A stretch of DNA of 64,000 nt, from positions 156,043 through 220,042 of the forward strand of contig NZ_LMFV01000061.1 of assembly GCF_001427285.1 (NCBI RefSeq), given 5' to 3'. Position numbers and translations under genes: made by a program. A model generated the notes under the pieces. That model was not told where the DNA came from, searched no databases, and saw nothing but the letters and a program-made list of their open reading frames with translations. Source of the DNA: Mesorhizobium sp. Root552. GTDB taxonomy: Bacteria; Pseudomonadota; Alphaproteobacteria; Rhizobiales; Rhizobiaceae. Numbering within the stretch: the first letter of the stretch is position 1; every line of letters begins with the position of its first letter. Shown here piece by piece: positions 27,034-35,896 of the stretch.

Positions 27034-27568
27034 CGAAGGCCGCGCATTCATTCCCGTCGGCATCGCGGTGCTGACCGTCTCCGACACCCGCACGCTTGCC
27101 GACGACAAATCGGGGCAGACACTTGCCGACAGGATCGTGGAGGCTGGCCACACACTGGCTGCCCGCGACATCGTCACCGACGACAAGGACAAGATTCGCG
27201 ACAAGGTTCTGGCGTGGTCGAAGGATGACGGCATCGATGTCGTCATCACCACCGGCGGCACCGGCTTCACAGGCCGCGACGTCACGCCGGAATCGCTGGA
27301 ACCCATCTTCGAAAAGCGCATGGACGGCTTCTCGGAAGTCTTCCACCGCCTCTCCTACGACAAGATCGGCACCTCCACGATCCAGTCGCGCGCCACCGGC
27401 GGCGTCGTCAACGCAACCTTCGTCTTCGTGCTGCCCGGCTCGCCAGGAGCCTGCAAGGATGCCTGGGACGGCATCCTGAAAGCGCAGCTCGACTACCGCC
27501 ACATGCCCTGCAATTTCGTGGAAATCATGCCGCGCCTCGACGAACACCTGCGCCGCAGCGGCAAGTGA
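27014..27568 (+). CDS. moaB: Molybdenum cofactor biosynthesis protein B
   Basis: MoaB/MogA-fold protein of 184 residues that probably adenylylates molybdopterin in molybdenum-cofactor synthesis. VLTVSDTRTLADDKSGQ, VVITTGGTGFTGRDVTPE and LPGSPGACKDAW are the family motifs. It starts inside the end of ispE (20-base overlap), so translation is probably coupled. It is the last gene before a 0.9-kb repeat-filled gap. The MoeB-like gene is at 51451, far from here. Confidence 0.92.
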   Translation: MAMATASEGRAFIPVGIAVLTVSDTRTLADDKSGQTLADRIVEAGHTLAARDIVTDDKDKIRDKVLAWSKDDGIDVVITTGGTGFTGRDVTPESLEPIFEKRMDGFSEVFHRLSYDKIGTSTIQSRATGGVVNATFVFVLPGSPGACKDAWDGILKAQLDYRHMPCNFVEIMPRLDEHLRRSGK

Positions 27569-27726
27569 CATTTCCGCGTCGTCAAGATTCACCCCTCATC
27601 CTACCGAGCGCTGCGAGAACGGAATGTTCGGGATATCCATTGCGCGATAGGCGGCAGTGCCGCCTCTTGCCCTCCCCAACGTAGAGAGGGTGGATCCGGT
27701 TGCCGATCGGGATGCATAGCCAAGCA

Positions 27727-27878
27727 CCCCCCTCTGGCCTGCCGGCCATCTCCCCCTCAAGGGGGGGATCACTCGATTGCCATGCTTTCATCCGGTACTG
27801 AGGTCACAGAGGCGGCTGCAAGCTTGAAGCTGCCGATCTCCCCCCTTGAGGGGAGATGGCCGGCAGGCCAGAGGGGGG
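27727..27878. repeat. Large inverted repeat with C-rich ends
   Basis: Two arms of about 40 bases, 27727-27767 and 27838-27878, are near-perfect inverted copies. Each contains CTGGCCTGCCGGCCATCTCC next to CTCAAGGGGG-type sequence and a CCCCCC end, separated by 70 bases. I recall this arm as a frequent intergenic repeat in Mesorhizobium. The arms differ by one C in a C-run. Confidence 0.75.
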
Positions 27879-27909
27879 TACAATTCCTGTGGCGCTTCTG
27901 CTCGAATAG

Positions 27910-28073
27910 TGGACAAATCCATCCACACCACCCAGCCAAACTTTTGATTTGCCTCGCCTCCGCAAAAAACTCTCACCCCACTTATCCCCACCCTCGCCGT
28001 TTCCGACATACCCATGCCATCGCCCTTGCGGGAGACCTGGTGCGCACCGGGTATCAGGGAAGGGCGTCGGTGC
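27910..28073 (+). repeat. Dispersed repeat, copy 1
   Basis: About 160 bases that align in the same orientation with 63839-64000. Shared blocks, in order, are ATCCACACC, TTTTGAT/CTTTGAT, CTCGC, TCACCC, ACTTATCC, CCATCGC, CTTGCGGGA and TGCGCACCGGG. The two copies are diverged but clearly related. Confidence 0.65.
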
Positions 28074-28255
28074 CGGATTGGTCGCATGACGGTGTGCGGC
28101 TGGGTGATGAACGGGCGGCCGCAAGGCCGCACTACTTAACTAAACGAGCGACCGAACGGCCGCCCGTCCTCCCGACCTCTCAGATGAGGTCAGTTCTTTG
28201 ACAATGGCTAGGGCCGAAAGGCAGCGTGGCGATGAATAAGCACACCCATCTCTTC

Positions 28256-28438
28256 GTCATCCTAGGGCGGAGCAGGCCGAAGGCCGTCGCGCAGACCCTA
28301 AGATCCATGCCGTGAGATCCCGGCAGCACGCAAATGGCGCAAAAGAAGGCCCCTCATTCGGAACCACCCAACCCGACCCTCACGACATGGATCCTCGGGT
28401 CGCGCCTGTCGCTACGCTCAGGCTTGCCCGAGGATGAC
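28256..28438. repeat. Inverted pair of a GTCATCCT...GATCCATG repeat
   Basis: The arm at 28256-28316 starts GTCATCCTAGGGC and ends AAGATCCATGCCGTGAG; the arm at 28379-28438 is its diverged inverted copy, whose complement starts GTCATCCTCGGGC and ends AGGATCCATGTCGTGAG. They are separated by 62 unrelated bases. Short direct copies of GCGTGGCGATGAA flank the pair at 28224 and 28455, as a target-site-like echo. Confidence 0.65.
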
Positions 28439-28477
28439 GAAGGAGAGGAAGCGGGCGTGGCGATGAACAAATATGCC

Positions 28478-29338
28478 CTACGGCCTTCTGAACCCGGTCG
28501 GGCCGCCATAGAGGTAGCCGATACGGTCAATGGCCTCGCGCAGGCCCTCCCGCGACACCAGCATGGTATGGCCGTTGGCGTGGATCATGTTTTCGCCATC
28601 GGTCATGATGGCGACGTGGCCCTTCCAGAACACGAGGTCGCCACGGCGCAGGCCGGAAAAATCCACGCCCGGATCGAGTGGCACTCCAAGTGCCGCCGCC
28701 TGCATGTCGGAATCGCGCAGCACGTCACGGCCGGCCATGCGCATGGAAAGCTGGACAAGGCCGGAGCAATCGATGCCGAAGCCGGAAACGCCGCCCCAAA
28801 GATAGGGCGTGCCAAGGAAGGTCTCGGCCACCGCAACGTAGTCGGCGGCGCGGTCCGCCACCGGCATCAGATGGTTGGCGATCACCGCCTGGCCGCCCTC
28901 CAGCACCGCATATTGGGTGCCGCGCGTCTCGGCGCCGCCCGTCACCGTCACCGCCGAGCCCATCGACAGTTCACCTGCCCTCGGGAAACGCAGGTCCGGT
29001 CCGGGATAAAGAAACGTCCGCGGCACAGATACGATATGCGTCGGTCCTCCGCTCCGTTCCGCGATATCGTCTTTCCTGACATAGCCGACATAGCCGTCAC
29101 GCTCCGCCTGAACCCAGGCAAAGCCGCCGGCGGCCTCGAAGACGAGCACATCGTCGCCGAACAGGAATTGCGTGTTGATGCCGGCACCCTCGGCCGGCTC
29201 CTTCAAGACATCGGCAACCGGCGCCGAAACCCTCGCAGGCGTCCCCGCGACGAAGCGCTCGGCAACGACCTCGCCTTCGAGGCGGGCATCGGCAAGATCG
29301 GGACGGAAGGCGTGCAGGCGGGTATCGCGGACGGTCAA
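28478..29338 (-). CDS. NlpC/P60 family peptidase with SH3 domains
   Basis: Cell-wall-type cysteine endopeptidase of 286 residues, likely cleaving D-Glu/diamino-acid bonds of peptidoglycan fragments. Bacterial SH3-like modules occupy about residues 35-160 (FLFGDDVLVFEAAGGFAWVQ, GYVGYVRKDDI). The NlpC domain follows with catalytic Cys in GIDCSGLVQLSMR, His in KGHVAIMTD and a third residue in MIHANGH. Start is a TTG at 29338; no signal peptide is seen, so it may recycle cytoplasmic muropeptides. It sits downstream of MarR and leucyl aminopeptidase genes on the same strand. Confidence 0.87.
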   Translation of the reverse strand: MTVRDTRLHAFRPDLADARLEGEVVAERFVAGTPARVSAPVADVLKEPAEGAGINTQFLFGDDVLVFEAAGGFAWVQAERDGYVGYVRKDDIAERSGGPTHIVSVPRTFLYPGPDLRFPRAGELSMGSAVTVTGGAETRGTQYAVLEGGQAVIANHLMPVADRAADYVAVAETFLGTPYLWGGVSGFGIDCSGLVQLSMRMAGRDVLRDSDMQAAALGVPLDPGVDFSGLRRGDLVFWKGHVAIMTDGENMIHANGHTMLVSREGLREAIDRIGYLYGGPTGFRRP

Positions 29339-29376
29339 GGCAAGCTGCTTTCACAAAGGACGATCACAGGGGACGA

Positions 29377-29727
29377 TCACAGGGGAAGGTCGAGGGCCTT
29401 GGCGATGATATCATCGCCGAAGCGCTCGACATAGAGCGCACCTTCCACGGTGCGGCGGATCAGGACGTTGCGCTTGTCCTTCTCGTCGCGATGGCGCGAC
29501 ACCAGCTTCATCGCTCCCATCGTGTCGAGAGCGCGCGTAATCACCGGCTTGGTGACGTTGAGCTTGGCGGCCAGTCCGCGCACCGTGTGCGGCGGCGGGT
29601 CGAGATAGATCGTGAACAGGATCGCCATCTGGCGCATGGTCAGGTCTGGCGCATCGTCCTTGACCGCGTGCAGCGCCACCTGCTGCCACAGCCGCAATGC
29701 CTGGATCGGACGCATGGTAATCGACAT
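29377..29727 (-). CDS. MarR-family transcriptional regulator
   Basis: Winged helix-turn-helix protein of 116 residues. MRQMAILFTIYLDPPPHTVRGLAAKLNVTKPVITRALDTMGAMKLVSR split over recognition helices is typical, followed by the wing RDEKDKRNVLI. The stop codon lies inside a tandem 14-base repeat (GACGATCACAGGGG twice, 29342-29375). It sits between leucyl aminopeptidase and the NlpC/P60 gene on one strand, so it may be cotranscribed. Ligand and target unknown. Confidence 0.85.
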   Translation of the reverse strand: MSITMRPIQALRLWQQVALHAVKDDAPDLTMRQMAILFTIYLDPPPHTVRGLAAKLNVTKPVITRALDTMGAMKLVSRHRDEKDKRNVLIRRTVEGALYVERFGDDIIAKALDLPL

Positions 29728-29815
29728 CCGTCCACTATCGCGGCAAATTGTTTCGGTTCCGTTTCATTCAAAGGAGCGCTGGGGTTGAATGTCCGCAGGC
29801 CGTCCTTACCTGAAT

Positions 29816-31180
29816 TCACCCGAAGCGATCGACGATCACCTTTTCCAGCGCCCTTATGCCTTGCGCCTCGCCGCCGGCAGGTCCATGCGGGCGATCGACC
29901 GGGTTCCAGGCAAAGATGTCGAAATGCACCCAGGCGTGCGTCTTTTCGACAAAGCGTTTCAGGAACAGCGCCGCCGTGATCGAACCGGCAAAACCGTCGC
30001 TGGTGACGTTGTTCATGTCGGCGATCTTCGACGACAGCTTGGCATCATAGGCACGCCACAACGGCATGCGCCACAACGGGTCCTCCACCGCCACGGAAGC
30101 GCTGCAAATATCCGAGGCCAGCTTTTCGTCGTCCGTATAGAAAGGCGGCAGGTCCGGCCCGAGCGCCACCCGCGCGGCTCCCGTCAGGGTCGCCATGTCG
30201 ACCAGCATCTGCGGCTCGTCCTCGTCGGCCAGCGTCAGCGCATCGGCAAGGACCAGGCGGCCCTCGGCGTCTGTGTTGCCGACCTCAACCGTGGTGCCCT
30301 TGCGGCTCATCAAAACGTCGCCGGGACGGAAGGAGTTGGCGGAAATGGAATTCTCCACCGCAGGGATAAGAACGCGCAGCCGGACCTTCAGCTTGGCCGC
30401 CATGACCATCGATGCCAGCCCCAGCACGTTGGCTGCGCCGCCCATGTCCTTCTTCATCAATAGCATGCCGGCGGCAGGCTTGATGTCGAGGCCGCCGGTG
30501 TCGAAGCACACGCCCTTGCCGATCAAGGTCACCTTGGGGGCGGACTTGGACCCCCAGCGCATATCGATGAGGCGCGGCGCCTGCGAAGAGGCGCGCCCCA
30601 CCGCGTGGATCATCGGGAAATTCTTGCGCAGGAGATATTCGCCGGCCGTCACCCGGACGTCGGCGTCATGGATGGTTGCGAGGTCACGCACCGCCTTTTC
30701 AAGCGCATCGGGACCCATGTCGTTTGTCGGCGTATTGACGAGGTCACGCGCGAGGAAAACGCCGTCGGCAACGCGGCGCACCCTTGCCGCATCGGCGCCG
30801 GCCGGCAATCCGAAGCGCAGGGCACGGCTCGGTTTCTTGCCGTAGCGCGTAAAAACATAGCCGCCGAGGACGACCGCCAGTGCGGCCAGTTCGGGATTGT
30901 GCGGCACCGTGGCGAATTGCCAGTCTCCTTCCGGCAGAGCCTTTGCCAAGGCGCCGACTGTCAGCGCCCCCTCGCCCTTGCCGACGCCGAACAGCGCGCC
31001 GCTTACACCGCCACCCTCCCCCGGAAGGACGAGAACCTTGCCCGCTTCGCCAGAAAATCCGTTGGCCTTGGCCCAAACCACGGTGGAAAGAGAGAGCCCC
31101 GCCGTCTCCAAACTGTCCTTGGCCACAAGGTGAACCGGCAAGGCCTTGGCAAATTTGTTCGGCGCAAGCTCGACCGCCAT
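29816..31180 (-). CDS. Leucyl aminopeptidase (M17 family)
   Basis: Dinuclear metal aminopeptidase of 454 residues that frees N-terminal residues from peptides in the cytoplasm. The metal and catalytic segment LIGKGVCFDTGGLDIKP (Lys and Asp ligands) and the family signature NTDAEGRLVLADAL are both present. The C-terminal catalytic half is well conserved, and the N-terminal half is variable as usual. Divergent from tadD, with about 130 bases between them. Confidence 0.93.
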   Translation of the reverse strand: MAVELAPNKFAKALPVHLVAKDSLETAGLSLSTVVWAKANGFSGEAGKVLVLPGEGGGVSGALFGVGKGEGALTVGALAKALPEGDWQFATVPHNPELAALAVVLGGYVFTRYGKKPSRALRFGLPAGADAARVRRVADGVFLARDLVNTPTNDMGPDALEKAVRDLATIHDADVRVTAGEYLLRKNFPMIHAVGRASSQAPRLIDMRWGSKSAPKVTLIGKGVCFDTGGLDIKPAAGMLLMKKDMGGAANVLGLASMVMAAKLKVRLRVLIPAVENSISANSFRPGDVLMSRKGTTVEVGNTDAEGRLVLADALTLADEDEPQMLVDMATLTGAARVALGPDLPPFYTDDEKLASDICSASVAVEDPLWRMPLWRAYDAKLSSKIADMNNVTSDGFAGSITAALFLKRFVEKTHAWVHFDIFAWNPVDRPHGPAGGEAQGIRALEKVIVDRFG

Positions 31181-31215
31181 TTTTCCCCCTCCGACCCAAG
31201 CCCCGAGTCGGCCTC

Positions 31216-31238
31216 GTTAACCAACAATTAGGGTTAAC
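31216..31238. promoter_or_regulatory. GTTAACC/GGTTAAC dyad upstream of tadD (possible CtrA-type half-sites)
   Basis: GTTAACC (31216-31222) and its inverted copy GGTTAAC (31232-31238) are separated by 9 bases in the divergent promoter region of the aminopeptidase and tadD. TTAACC is the CtrA half-site in alphaproteobacteria, but the canonical spacing is TTAA-N7-TTAA in direct orientation, so this is suggestive only. Confidence 0.35.
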
Positions 31239-31307
31239 AGAATATTTCTCACCAAGGGAAGTCGGCCATTCGAATGGCCGCAGCCACGAACGGAAGGTCT
31301 AGCTCCC

Positions 31308-32132
31308 ATGCCGCTCACGCGCACAAATACCGCGACATACAGGCGTTTGCTTGCAACGACATTCGCAGTTGCCTTGATGGCTGGTGTTGCCGGGTGCGCA
31401 TCGACCAGCAAGATGACCACAGGCTCGATTTCGCGATCCAGCGGCCAGCCCATCGAGACGATGTCGACCGACCAGTTGCGCGATGCCGCGGCAAAGCTAG
31501 GAAATTCCTACGCTGCCAACCCCAACGATAAATCCACTGCGATCAAGTTCGCGACCGTGCTGCAGATGGACGGCAACGCCGACCAGTCGCTGGCGGTCAT
31601 GCGCAAGCTTGCCATCGCCTATCCGAAAGACCGGGACGTCCTTGCAGCCTACGGCAAGGCTCTGGCCGCCAACGGCCAGCTTGAGCCGGCACTTGACGCC
31701 GTGCGCCGTGCGCAGACACCGGAATATCCCGATTGGCGGCTGATGTCGGCCGAAGGCGCGATCCTCGATCAGATCGGGCAGAAGGAAGATGCGCGCCAGA
31801 TCTACCGCAAGGCCCTCGACCTCAAGCCGAACGAGCCATCCATCCTGTCCAATCTCGGCATGTCCTACGTGCTGAGCGGCGACCTCAAGACCGCCGAGAC
31901 CTATCTGCGGTCAGCAACCCAGCAGCCGAATTCTGACAGCCGGGTGCGCCAGAACCTTGCGCTGGTGGTCGGATTGCAGGGCCGTTTCGAAGAGGCCGAG
32001 CAGATAGCTTCGCAGGAACTGGCGCCCGAGCAGGCGCAAGCCAACGTAACCTACCTGCGTTCGATGCTGTCGCAGCAGAACGCCTGGAGCCAGTTGAAGG
32101 CGCAGGACGGCGAAAAGCCCACCACCAACTGA
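31308..32132 (+). CDS. tadD: TadD-like tetratricopeptide lipoprotein
   Basis: Pilotin-like lipoprotein of the tight-adherence system, 274 residues. The N-terminus has a hydrophobic segment and lipobox GVAGCAS (lipid-modified Cys near residue 30), then TPR repeats (LKPNEPSILSNLGMSYVLSG is the clearest). TadD assists assembly of the secretin encoded by cpaC. It converges on tadC with a strong terminator between. Confidence 0.87.
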   Translation: MPLTRTNTATYRRLLATTFAVALMAGVAGCASTSKMTTGSISRSSGQPIETMSTDQLRDAAAKLGNSYAANPNDKSTAIKFATVLQMDGNADQSLAVMRKLAIAYPKDRDVLAAYGKALAANGQLEPALDAVRRAQTPEYPDWRLMSAEGAILDQIGQKEDARQIYRKALDLKPNEPSILSNLGMSYVLSGDLKTAETYLRSATQQPNSDSRVRQNLALVVGLQGRFEEAEQIASQELAPEQAQANVTYLRSMLSQQNAWSQLKAQDGEKPTTN

Positions 32133-32191
32133 CCTTTCGACTCGGGCCTGAACAAGGCCCGGAAGCCTGCAAGCGACCAGTGAGACAAATC

Positions 32192-32228
32192 AAAAGGCCG
32201 TTCCCCGATGTCGCGGAACGGCCTTTTT
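32192..32228. terminator. Bidirectional terminator between tadD and tadC
   Basis: Stem AAAAGGCCGTTCC / GGAACGGCCTTTT of 13 bp with a 10-base loop. It is flanked by A-rich sequence on one side and T-rich on the other, so it can work for both converging genes. Confidence 0.9.
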
Positions 32229-32249
32229 GTTGTCTGGATACGCTTTCGA

Positions 32250-33287
32250 CTATTGCGGCGTGTTCGTATCAGACGATGTATTCTGCTTGTCGCCGAATAC
32301 GCCGCGCTGGCTGATCTGGATGCCGGCCGGGCCGAGGATGATGGCAAAGAGAACCGGCAGGAAGAACAGGATCATCGGCACCGTAAGCTTGGGCGGAAGG
32401 GCCGCGGCCTTCTTCTCAGCCTCGTTCAGCCGCATGTCGCGACTTTCGCTGGCAAGCACGCGCAAGGCATGCGCTACCGGCGTGCCGTAGCGCTCCGCCT
32501 GGATCAGGGCCTGCGCCACCGACTTGACTGAGTCCAGACCCGTGCGCGTGGCGAGGTTTTCATACGCCTGGCGGCGCTCTTGCAGGAACGACAGTTCCGC
32601 GTTCGTCAGCACGAACTCCTCGGCAAGCTCTACCGACTGTACGCCGATTTCGTCGGCCACCTTGCGCATGGCGGCCTCGACCGACATGCCGGATTCCACG
32701 CAGATAAGCATCAGGTCGAGCGCATCCGGCCAAGCCATCTGGATCGACTGCCTGCGTTTGGTCGCCCTGTTCGAAACGTAGAGGATCGGCGCGTAGAAAC
32801 CAGCATAAGCAGAAACCACGCAAACCAGCACTTTTATCATTGTCGGCTTGTCGGCCAGGTAGCCGAGGCCAAAGATGATCAAGACAGCCAGCGCCAACCC
32901 CACGAAAGGCAGGACAAGGCGGAAGAACAGGAACTTGGTCAGCGGATTCTGCCCGCGAAAACCCGCCACTCTGAGTTGGCGCATTGTGTTCTCGTCAGCC
33001 AGCAGGCGTCTCAGGTCGAGTTTCTCGACGATGTTGCGCATACCGACCGACTGCTCTTCGCGCAGCCCACCTCCCCTGCTGCGCTTCTCGGCATTTGCGG
33101 CCAGCCAAGCGCGCTGCTTGGCGCGCAGTTCATCGCGCTCGAGCGCTACGGATTTCATGCGAGCCTTCAGCTGATTGCCGCCGAAAGCCGGAAGCACCGT
33201 GAAAACGGTGGCGAACACGGCAATGCCGACGAGCAGGGCGATCAGGAAGGTCGGATCGGTCAGGGTCTTGATGACTTGGTCGGTCAT
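32250..33287 (-). CDS. tadC: Tad pilus inner-membrane platform protein TadC
   Basis: Type II secretion system F-domain protein of 345 residues that forms part of the inner-membrane platform for Flp pilus assembly. Hydrophobic segments near the N-terminus (FLIALLVGIAVFATVFTVL), around 130-170 and at the C-terminus (LTVPMILFFLPVLFAIIL) bracket the F domain (WPDALDLMLICVESGMSVEAAMRKV). Last gene of the minus-strand tad series. Confidence 0.92.
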   Translation of the reverse strand: MTDQVIKTLTDPTFLIALLVGIAVFATVFTVLPAFGGNQLKARMKSVALERDELRAKQRAWLAANAEKRSRGGGLREEQSVGMRNIVEKLDLRRLLADENTMRQLRVAGFRGQNPLTKFLFFRLVLPFVGLALAVLIIFGLGYLADKPTMIKVLVCVVSAYAGFYAPILYVSNRATKRRQSIQMAWPDALDLMLICVESGMSVEAAMRKVADEIGVQSVELAEEFVLTNAELSFLQERRQAYENLATRTGLDSVKSVAQALIQAERYGTPVAHALRVLASESRDMRLNEAEKKAAALPPKLTVPMILFFLPVLFAIILGPAGIQISQRGVFGDKQNTSSDTNTPQ

Positions 33288-33336
33288 GGGTGGCTGCTCA
33301 TCAATTGGCTCGATATGCCAGGGTCAGGACCTGACC

Positions 33337-34350
33337 CTAGACTTCGAAGTTCATCATCTTGCGCATCACGAAAATGCCGATCGACATCCAGAAGGCCGAC
33401 ACACCGAGAATGAGGTGTCCCGTGCTGGTTGTGAACAACGGCATGATGTAGGTCGGGCTGCTTAAGTACACGAGTAGACCGACGATGAACGGCAGCGCGC
33501 CGATGATTGCGGCCGAAGCCTTCGCTTCCATCGACAGGGCCTGAACCTTGGCCTTCATCTTTTTCCGGTCGCGCAGCACGCGGGAAAGATTGCCCAGCGC
33601 TTCAGAAAGATTGCCGCCGGCTTGCGACTGGATCTGGATGACGATGCCGAAGAAACTTGCCTCCGTGCAGGGCATCGTTTCGGGCATGCGCAACGTCGCT
33701 TCGGGAATAGAAAGCCCCATCTGCTGGGAATCGACGATGCGCCGGAACTCGGTCTTTACCGGCTCAGGCGATTCGTTGGCAATCAGGCGAATCCCGTCGT
33801 TCAGCGGCAAGCCTGATTTCACGGCGCGAACAATGACGTCCAGCGCGTTTGGAAACTCCTTGAGAAACGCCTTCACGCGGCGGCCACGCCGAAACGAGAC
33901 GAACCAGCGCGGCAAACCGAACGCGCTGACAACAAGGACGCCCGGCAGAACGATCAGCGGCAGCCCGGCCACGAAGGCGAGCAAGGTCACAACCAGGCCG
34001 CACACAACCGAATAGAGATAGAACCGCTCGATCGTCACATTCATGCCGGCCTGGCGGATCTGGACCTTGAGGGGCGGCTTCTTGACATTGACGTTCTGGG
34101 CGCGCTGCTTGTCGTCCAGTTCCTTCAACGAATCCTGCACGGACTTGCGCCGCCTCGCAGCCTCGGCCACGCGGTCGCGCGAAGCCTTAACAACCGCACG
34201 GTCTGTTTCTGCTGCCTTGATCGATTGCAGACGCTTGTCGACGTTTTTCTCGTCGCTGATCCTGCTGAACAGGAACGCATAAGCGATGGCGCCGGCGCTA
34301 AGGCCGGCAAGCAAGACGAATGCCAATACGGTACTGTCAATTCCGAACAT
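33337..34350 (-). CDS. tadB: Tad pilus inner-membrane platform protein TadB
   Basis: Paralogue of TadC, 337 residues, with the same F domain (FPNALDVIVRAVKSGLPLNDGIRLIANE) followed by the SQAGGNLSEALGNLSRVLRDR segment typical of TadB, and membrane segments at residues 5-25, 110-150 and at the C-terminus. Lies between cpaF and tadC with short gaps (29 and 49 bases). Confidence 0.93.
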   Translation of the reverse strand: MFGIDSTVLAFVLLAGLSAGAIAYAFLFSRISDEKNVDKRLQSIKAAETDRAVVKASRDRVAEAARRRKSVQDSLKELDDKQRAQNVNVKKPPLKVQIRQAGMNVTIERFYLYSVVCGLVVTLLAFVAGLPLIVLPGVLVVSAFGLPRWFVSFRRGRRVKAFLKEFPNALDVIVRAVKSGLPLNDGIRLIANESPEPVKTEFRRIVDSQQMGLSIPEATLRMPETMPCTEASFFGIVIQIQSQAGGNLSEALGNLSRVLRDRKKMKAKVQALSMEAKASAAIIGALPFIVGLLVYLSSPTYIMPLFTTSTGHLILGVSAFWMSIGIFVMRKMMNFEV

Positions 34351-34379
34351 GAATGTCAGGCCCCAGCTGCCGGGTTCGT

Positions 34380-35867
34380 TCAGTCAGCGCGCTTCTCCAT
34401 CGCTTCAAGAGCGTTGGCGAGGCGCTGCTCCTCGCCGTAGTAGCGGGCGCGATCCCAGAAGTGCGGCCGGCCGATGCCGGTCGACACATGCTCGCCGACC
34501 AGACGCCCGCTCGCGTCTTCGCCCTTGATATTGTAGACGACCAGATCCTGCGTGATGATGACATCGCCTTCGAGACCGATCACCTCGGTGATGTGCGTGA
34601 TGCGGCGCGAACCGTCGCGCAGGCGGGCAGCCTGGACGATCACATCGATGGAGCCGACAATGATCTCGCGCACCGTTTTCTGCGGCAGCGAATAACCGCC
34701 CATGGCGATCATCGATTCCATGCGGTTCAGGCATTCGCGCGGACTGTTGGAGTGGATCGTTCCCATCGAGCCGTCATGGCCCGTGTTCATCGCTTGCAAA
34801 AGATCGAACACTTCCGGTCCGCGCACTTCGCCGACGATGATGCGCTCGGGACGCATACGCAAGCAGTTCTTGACCAGGTCGCGCATCGTCACTTCGCCCT
34901 CGCCCTCAAGGTTGGGCGGGCGTGTTTCAAGGCGCACGACGTGTGGCTGCTGCAATTGCAATTCGGCAGAGTCTTCGCAGGTGATGACACGTTCGTCGCG
35001 GTCGACATAGTTGGTCAGGCAGTTGAGCAGCGTCGTCTTGCCGGAACCCGTACCGCCAGAAATCACGACGTTGCAGCGCACGCGGCCAATGATCTTCAGG
35101 ACCTCAGCGCCCTGCGGGGAGATGGCGCCGAACTTGACCAGCTGATCAAGCGTCAGCTTGTCCTTCTTGAACTTACGAATGGTGAGCGCGGTGCCGTCAA
35201 TAGCCAGCGGCGGTGCAATAACGTTGACGCGAGAGCCGTCGGGAAGACGCGCGTCGCAGATCGGCGAGGATTCATCGACACGACGGCCAACCTGGCTGAC
35301 GATGCGCTGGCAGATGTTGAGAAGCTGCTGGTTGTCGCGAAAGCGGATGCCGGTCTGCTCAACCTTGCCGTTGACTTCGATGTAGACGTTGCGCGAGCCG
35401 TTGACCATGATATCGGCAATGTCGTCGCGCGCCAGAAGCGGCTCCAGCGGACCGTAACCCAGGACGTCGTTGCAGATATCTTCGAGCAGTTCCTCCTGCT
35501 CGGCGATCGACATCGCGAAGTTCTTGATCGCAATGATGTCGTTGACGATATCACGAATTTCTTCGCGCGCGCTTTCGGGGTCGAGCTTGGCAAGCTGCGA
35601 CAGGTCGATCGTGTCGATCAGCGCCGCAAAGACCTGGCTCTTCGTATCGTAGTAGCTTTCGTTGCGCTCGCGCTGGGCAGACCTTGGCTCCGGGGCCATC
35701 GGCGGGGCTTCCACGGTGCGGCGCGGCGCTGCCGATGCGCTCGCCTCCACCGGCTTGGCTGCAACCAGCGCGGCCGCCCCGTCATTCGTCTTTTGCGGCG
35801 GAGATGCAGGAGCCGGCCGCGGTGTCACCGGCCTGCCGGCATCGTCGTTGCCTCTTTTGCCAAACAT
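34380..35867 (-). CDS. cpaF: Tad pilus secretion ATPase (CpaF/TadA)
   Basis: Hexameric ATPase that powers Flp pilus extension (and retraction in some species). The 495-residue protein has a Pro/Ala-rich N-terminal tail, Walker A GGTGSGKTTLLNCL, the Asp box and Walker B-like RPERIIVGEVRGPEVFDLLQAMNTGHDGS split across the catalytic core, and the His box near GTIHSNSPRE. Cytoplasmic, docking on TadB/TadC. Confidence 0.95.
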   Translation of the reverse strand: MFGKRGNDDAGRPVTPRPAPASPPQKTNDGAAALVAAKPVEASASAAPRRTVEAPPMAPEPRSAQRERNESYYDTKSQVFAALIDTIDLSQLAKLDPESAREEIRDIVNDIIAIKNFAMSIAEQEELLEDICNDVLGYGPLEPLLARDDIADIMVNGSRNVYIEVNGKVEQTGIRFRDNQQLLNICQRIVSQVGRRVDESSPICDARLPDGSRVNVIAPPLAIDGTALTIRKFKKDKLTLDQLVKFGAISPQGAEVLKIIGRVRCNVVISGGTGSGKTTLLNCLTNYVDRDERVITCEDSAELQLQQPHVVRLETRPPNLEGEGEVTMRDLVKNCLRMRPERIIVGEVRGPEVFDLLQAMNTGHDGSMGTIHSNSPRECLNRMESMIAMGGYSLPQKTVREIIVGSIDVIVQAARLRDGSRRITHITEVIGLEGDVIITQDLVVYNIKGEDASGRLVGEHVSTGIGRPHFWDRARYYGEEQRLANALEAMEKRAD

Positions 35868-35896
35868 GATCGACTACCCGTCCCGCCCAGCGACCG

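Larger units (their letters stand above)
27569..28477. other. Gene-free interval made of inverted and dispersed repeats
   Basis: No credible gene lies in these 909 bases between moaB and the convergent NlpC/P60 gene; frames that stay open here lack ribosome sites. It contains three separate repeat structures listed on their own, plus short echoes such as ACCCCTCATCCTACCGAGCG near 27589, which resembles the arm of the inverted repeat at 63484. Confidence 0.75.

Noticed and set aside
27788..28132. Open frame of 114 codons in the repeat region
   Set aside because: It reads through the inverted repeat and the dispersed repeat, has no ribosome site and no protein-like composition.
28334..29434. 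366-codon frame antisense to the NlpC/P60 gene
   Set aside because: It begins in a repeat and continues opposite a gene with intact catalytic motifs.
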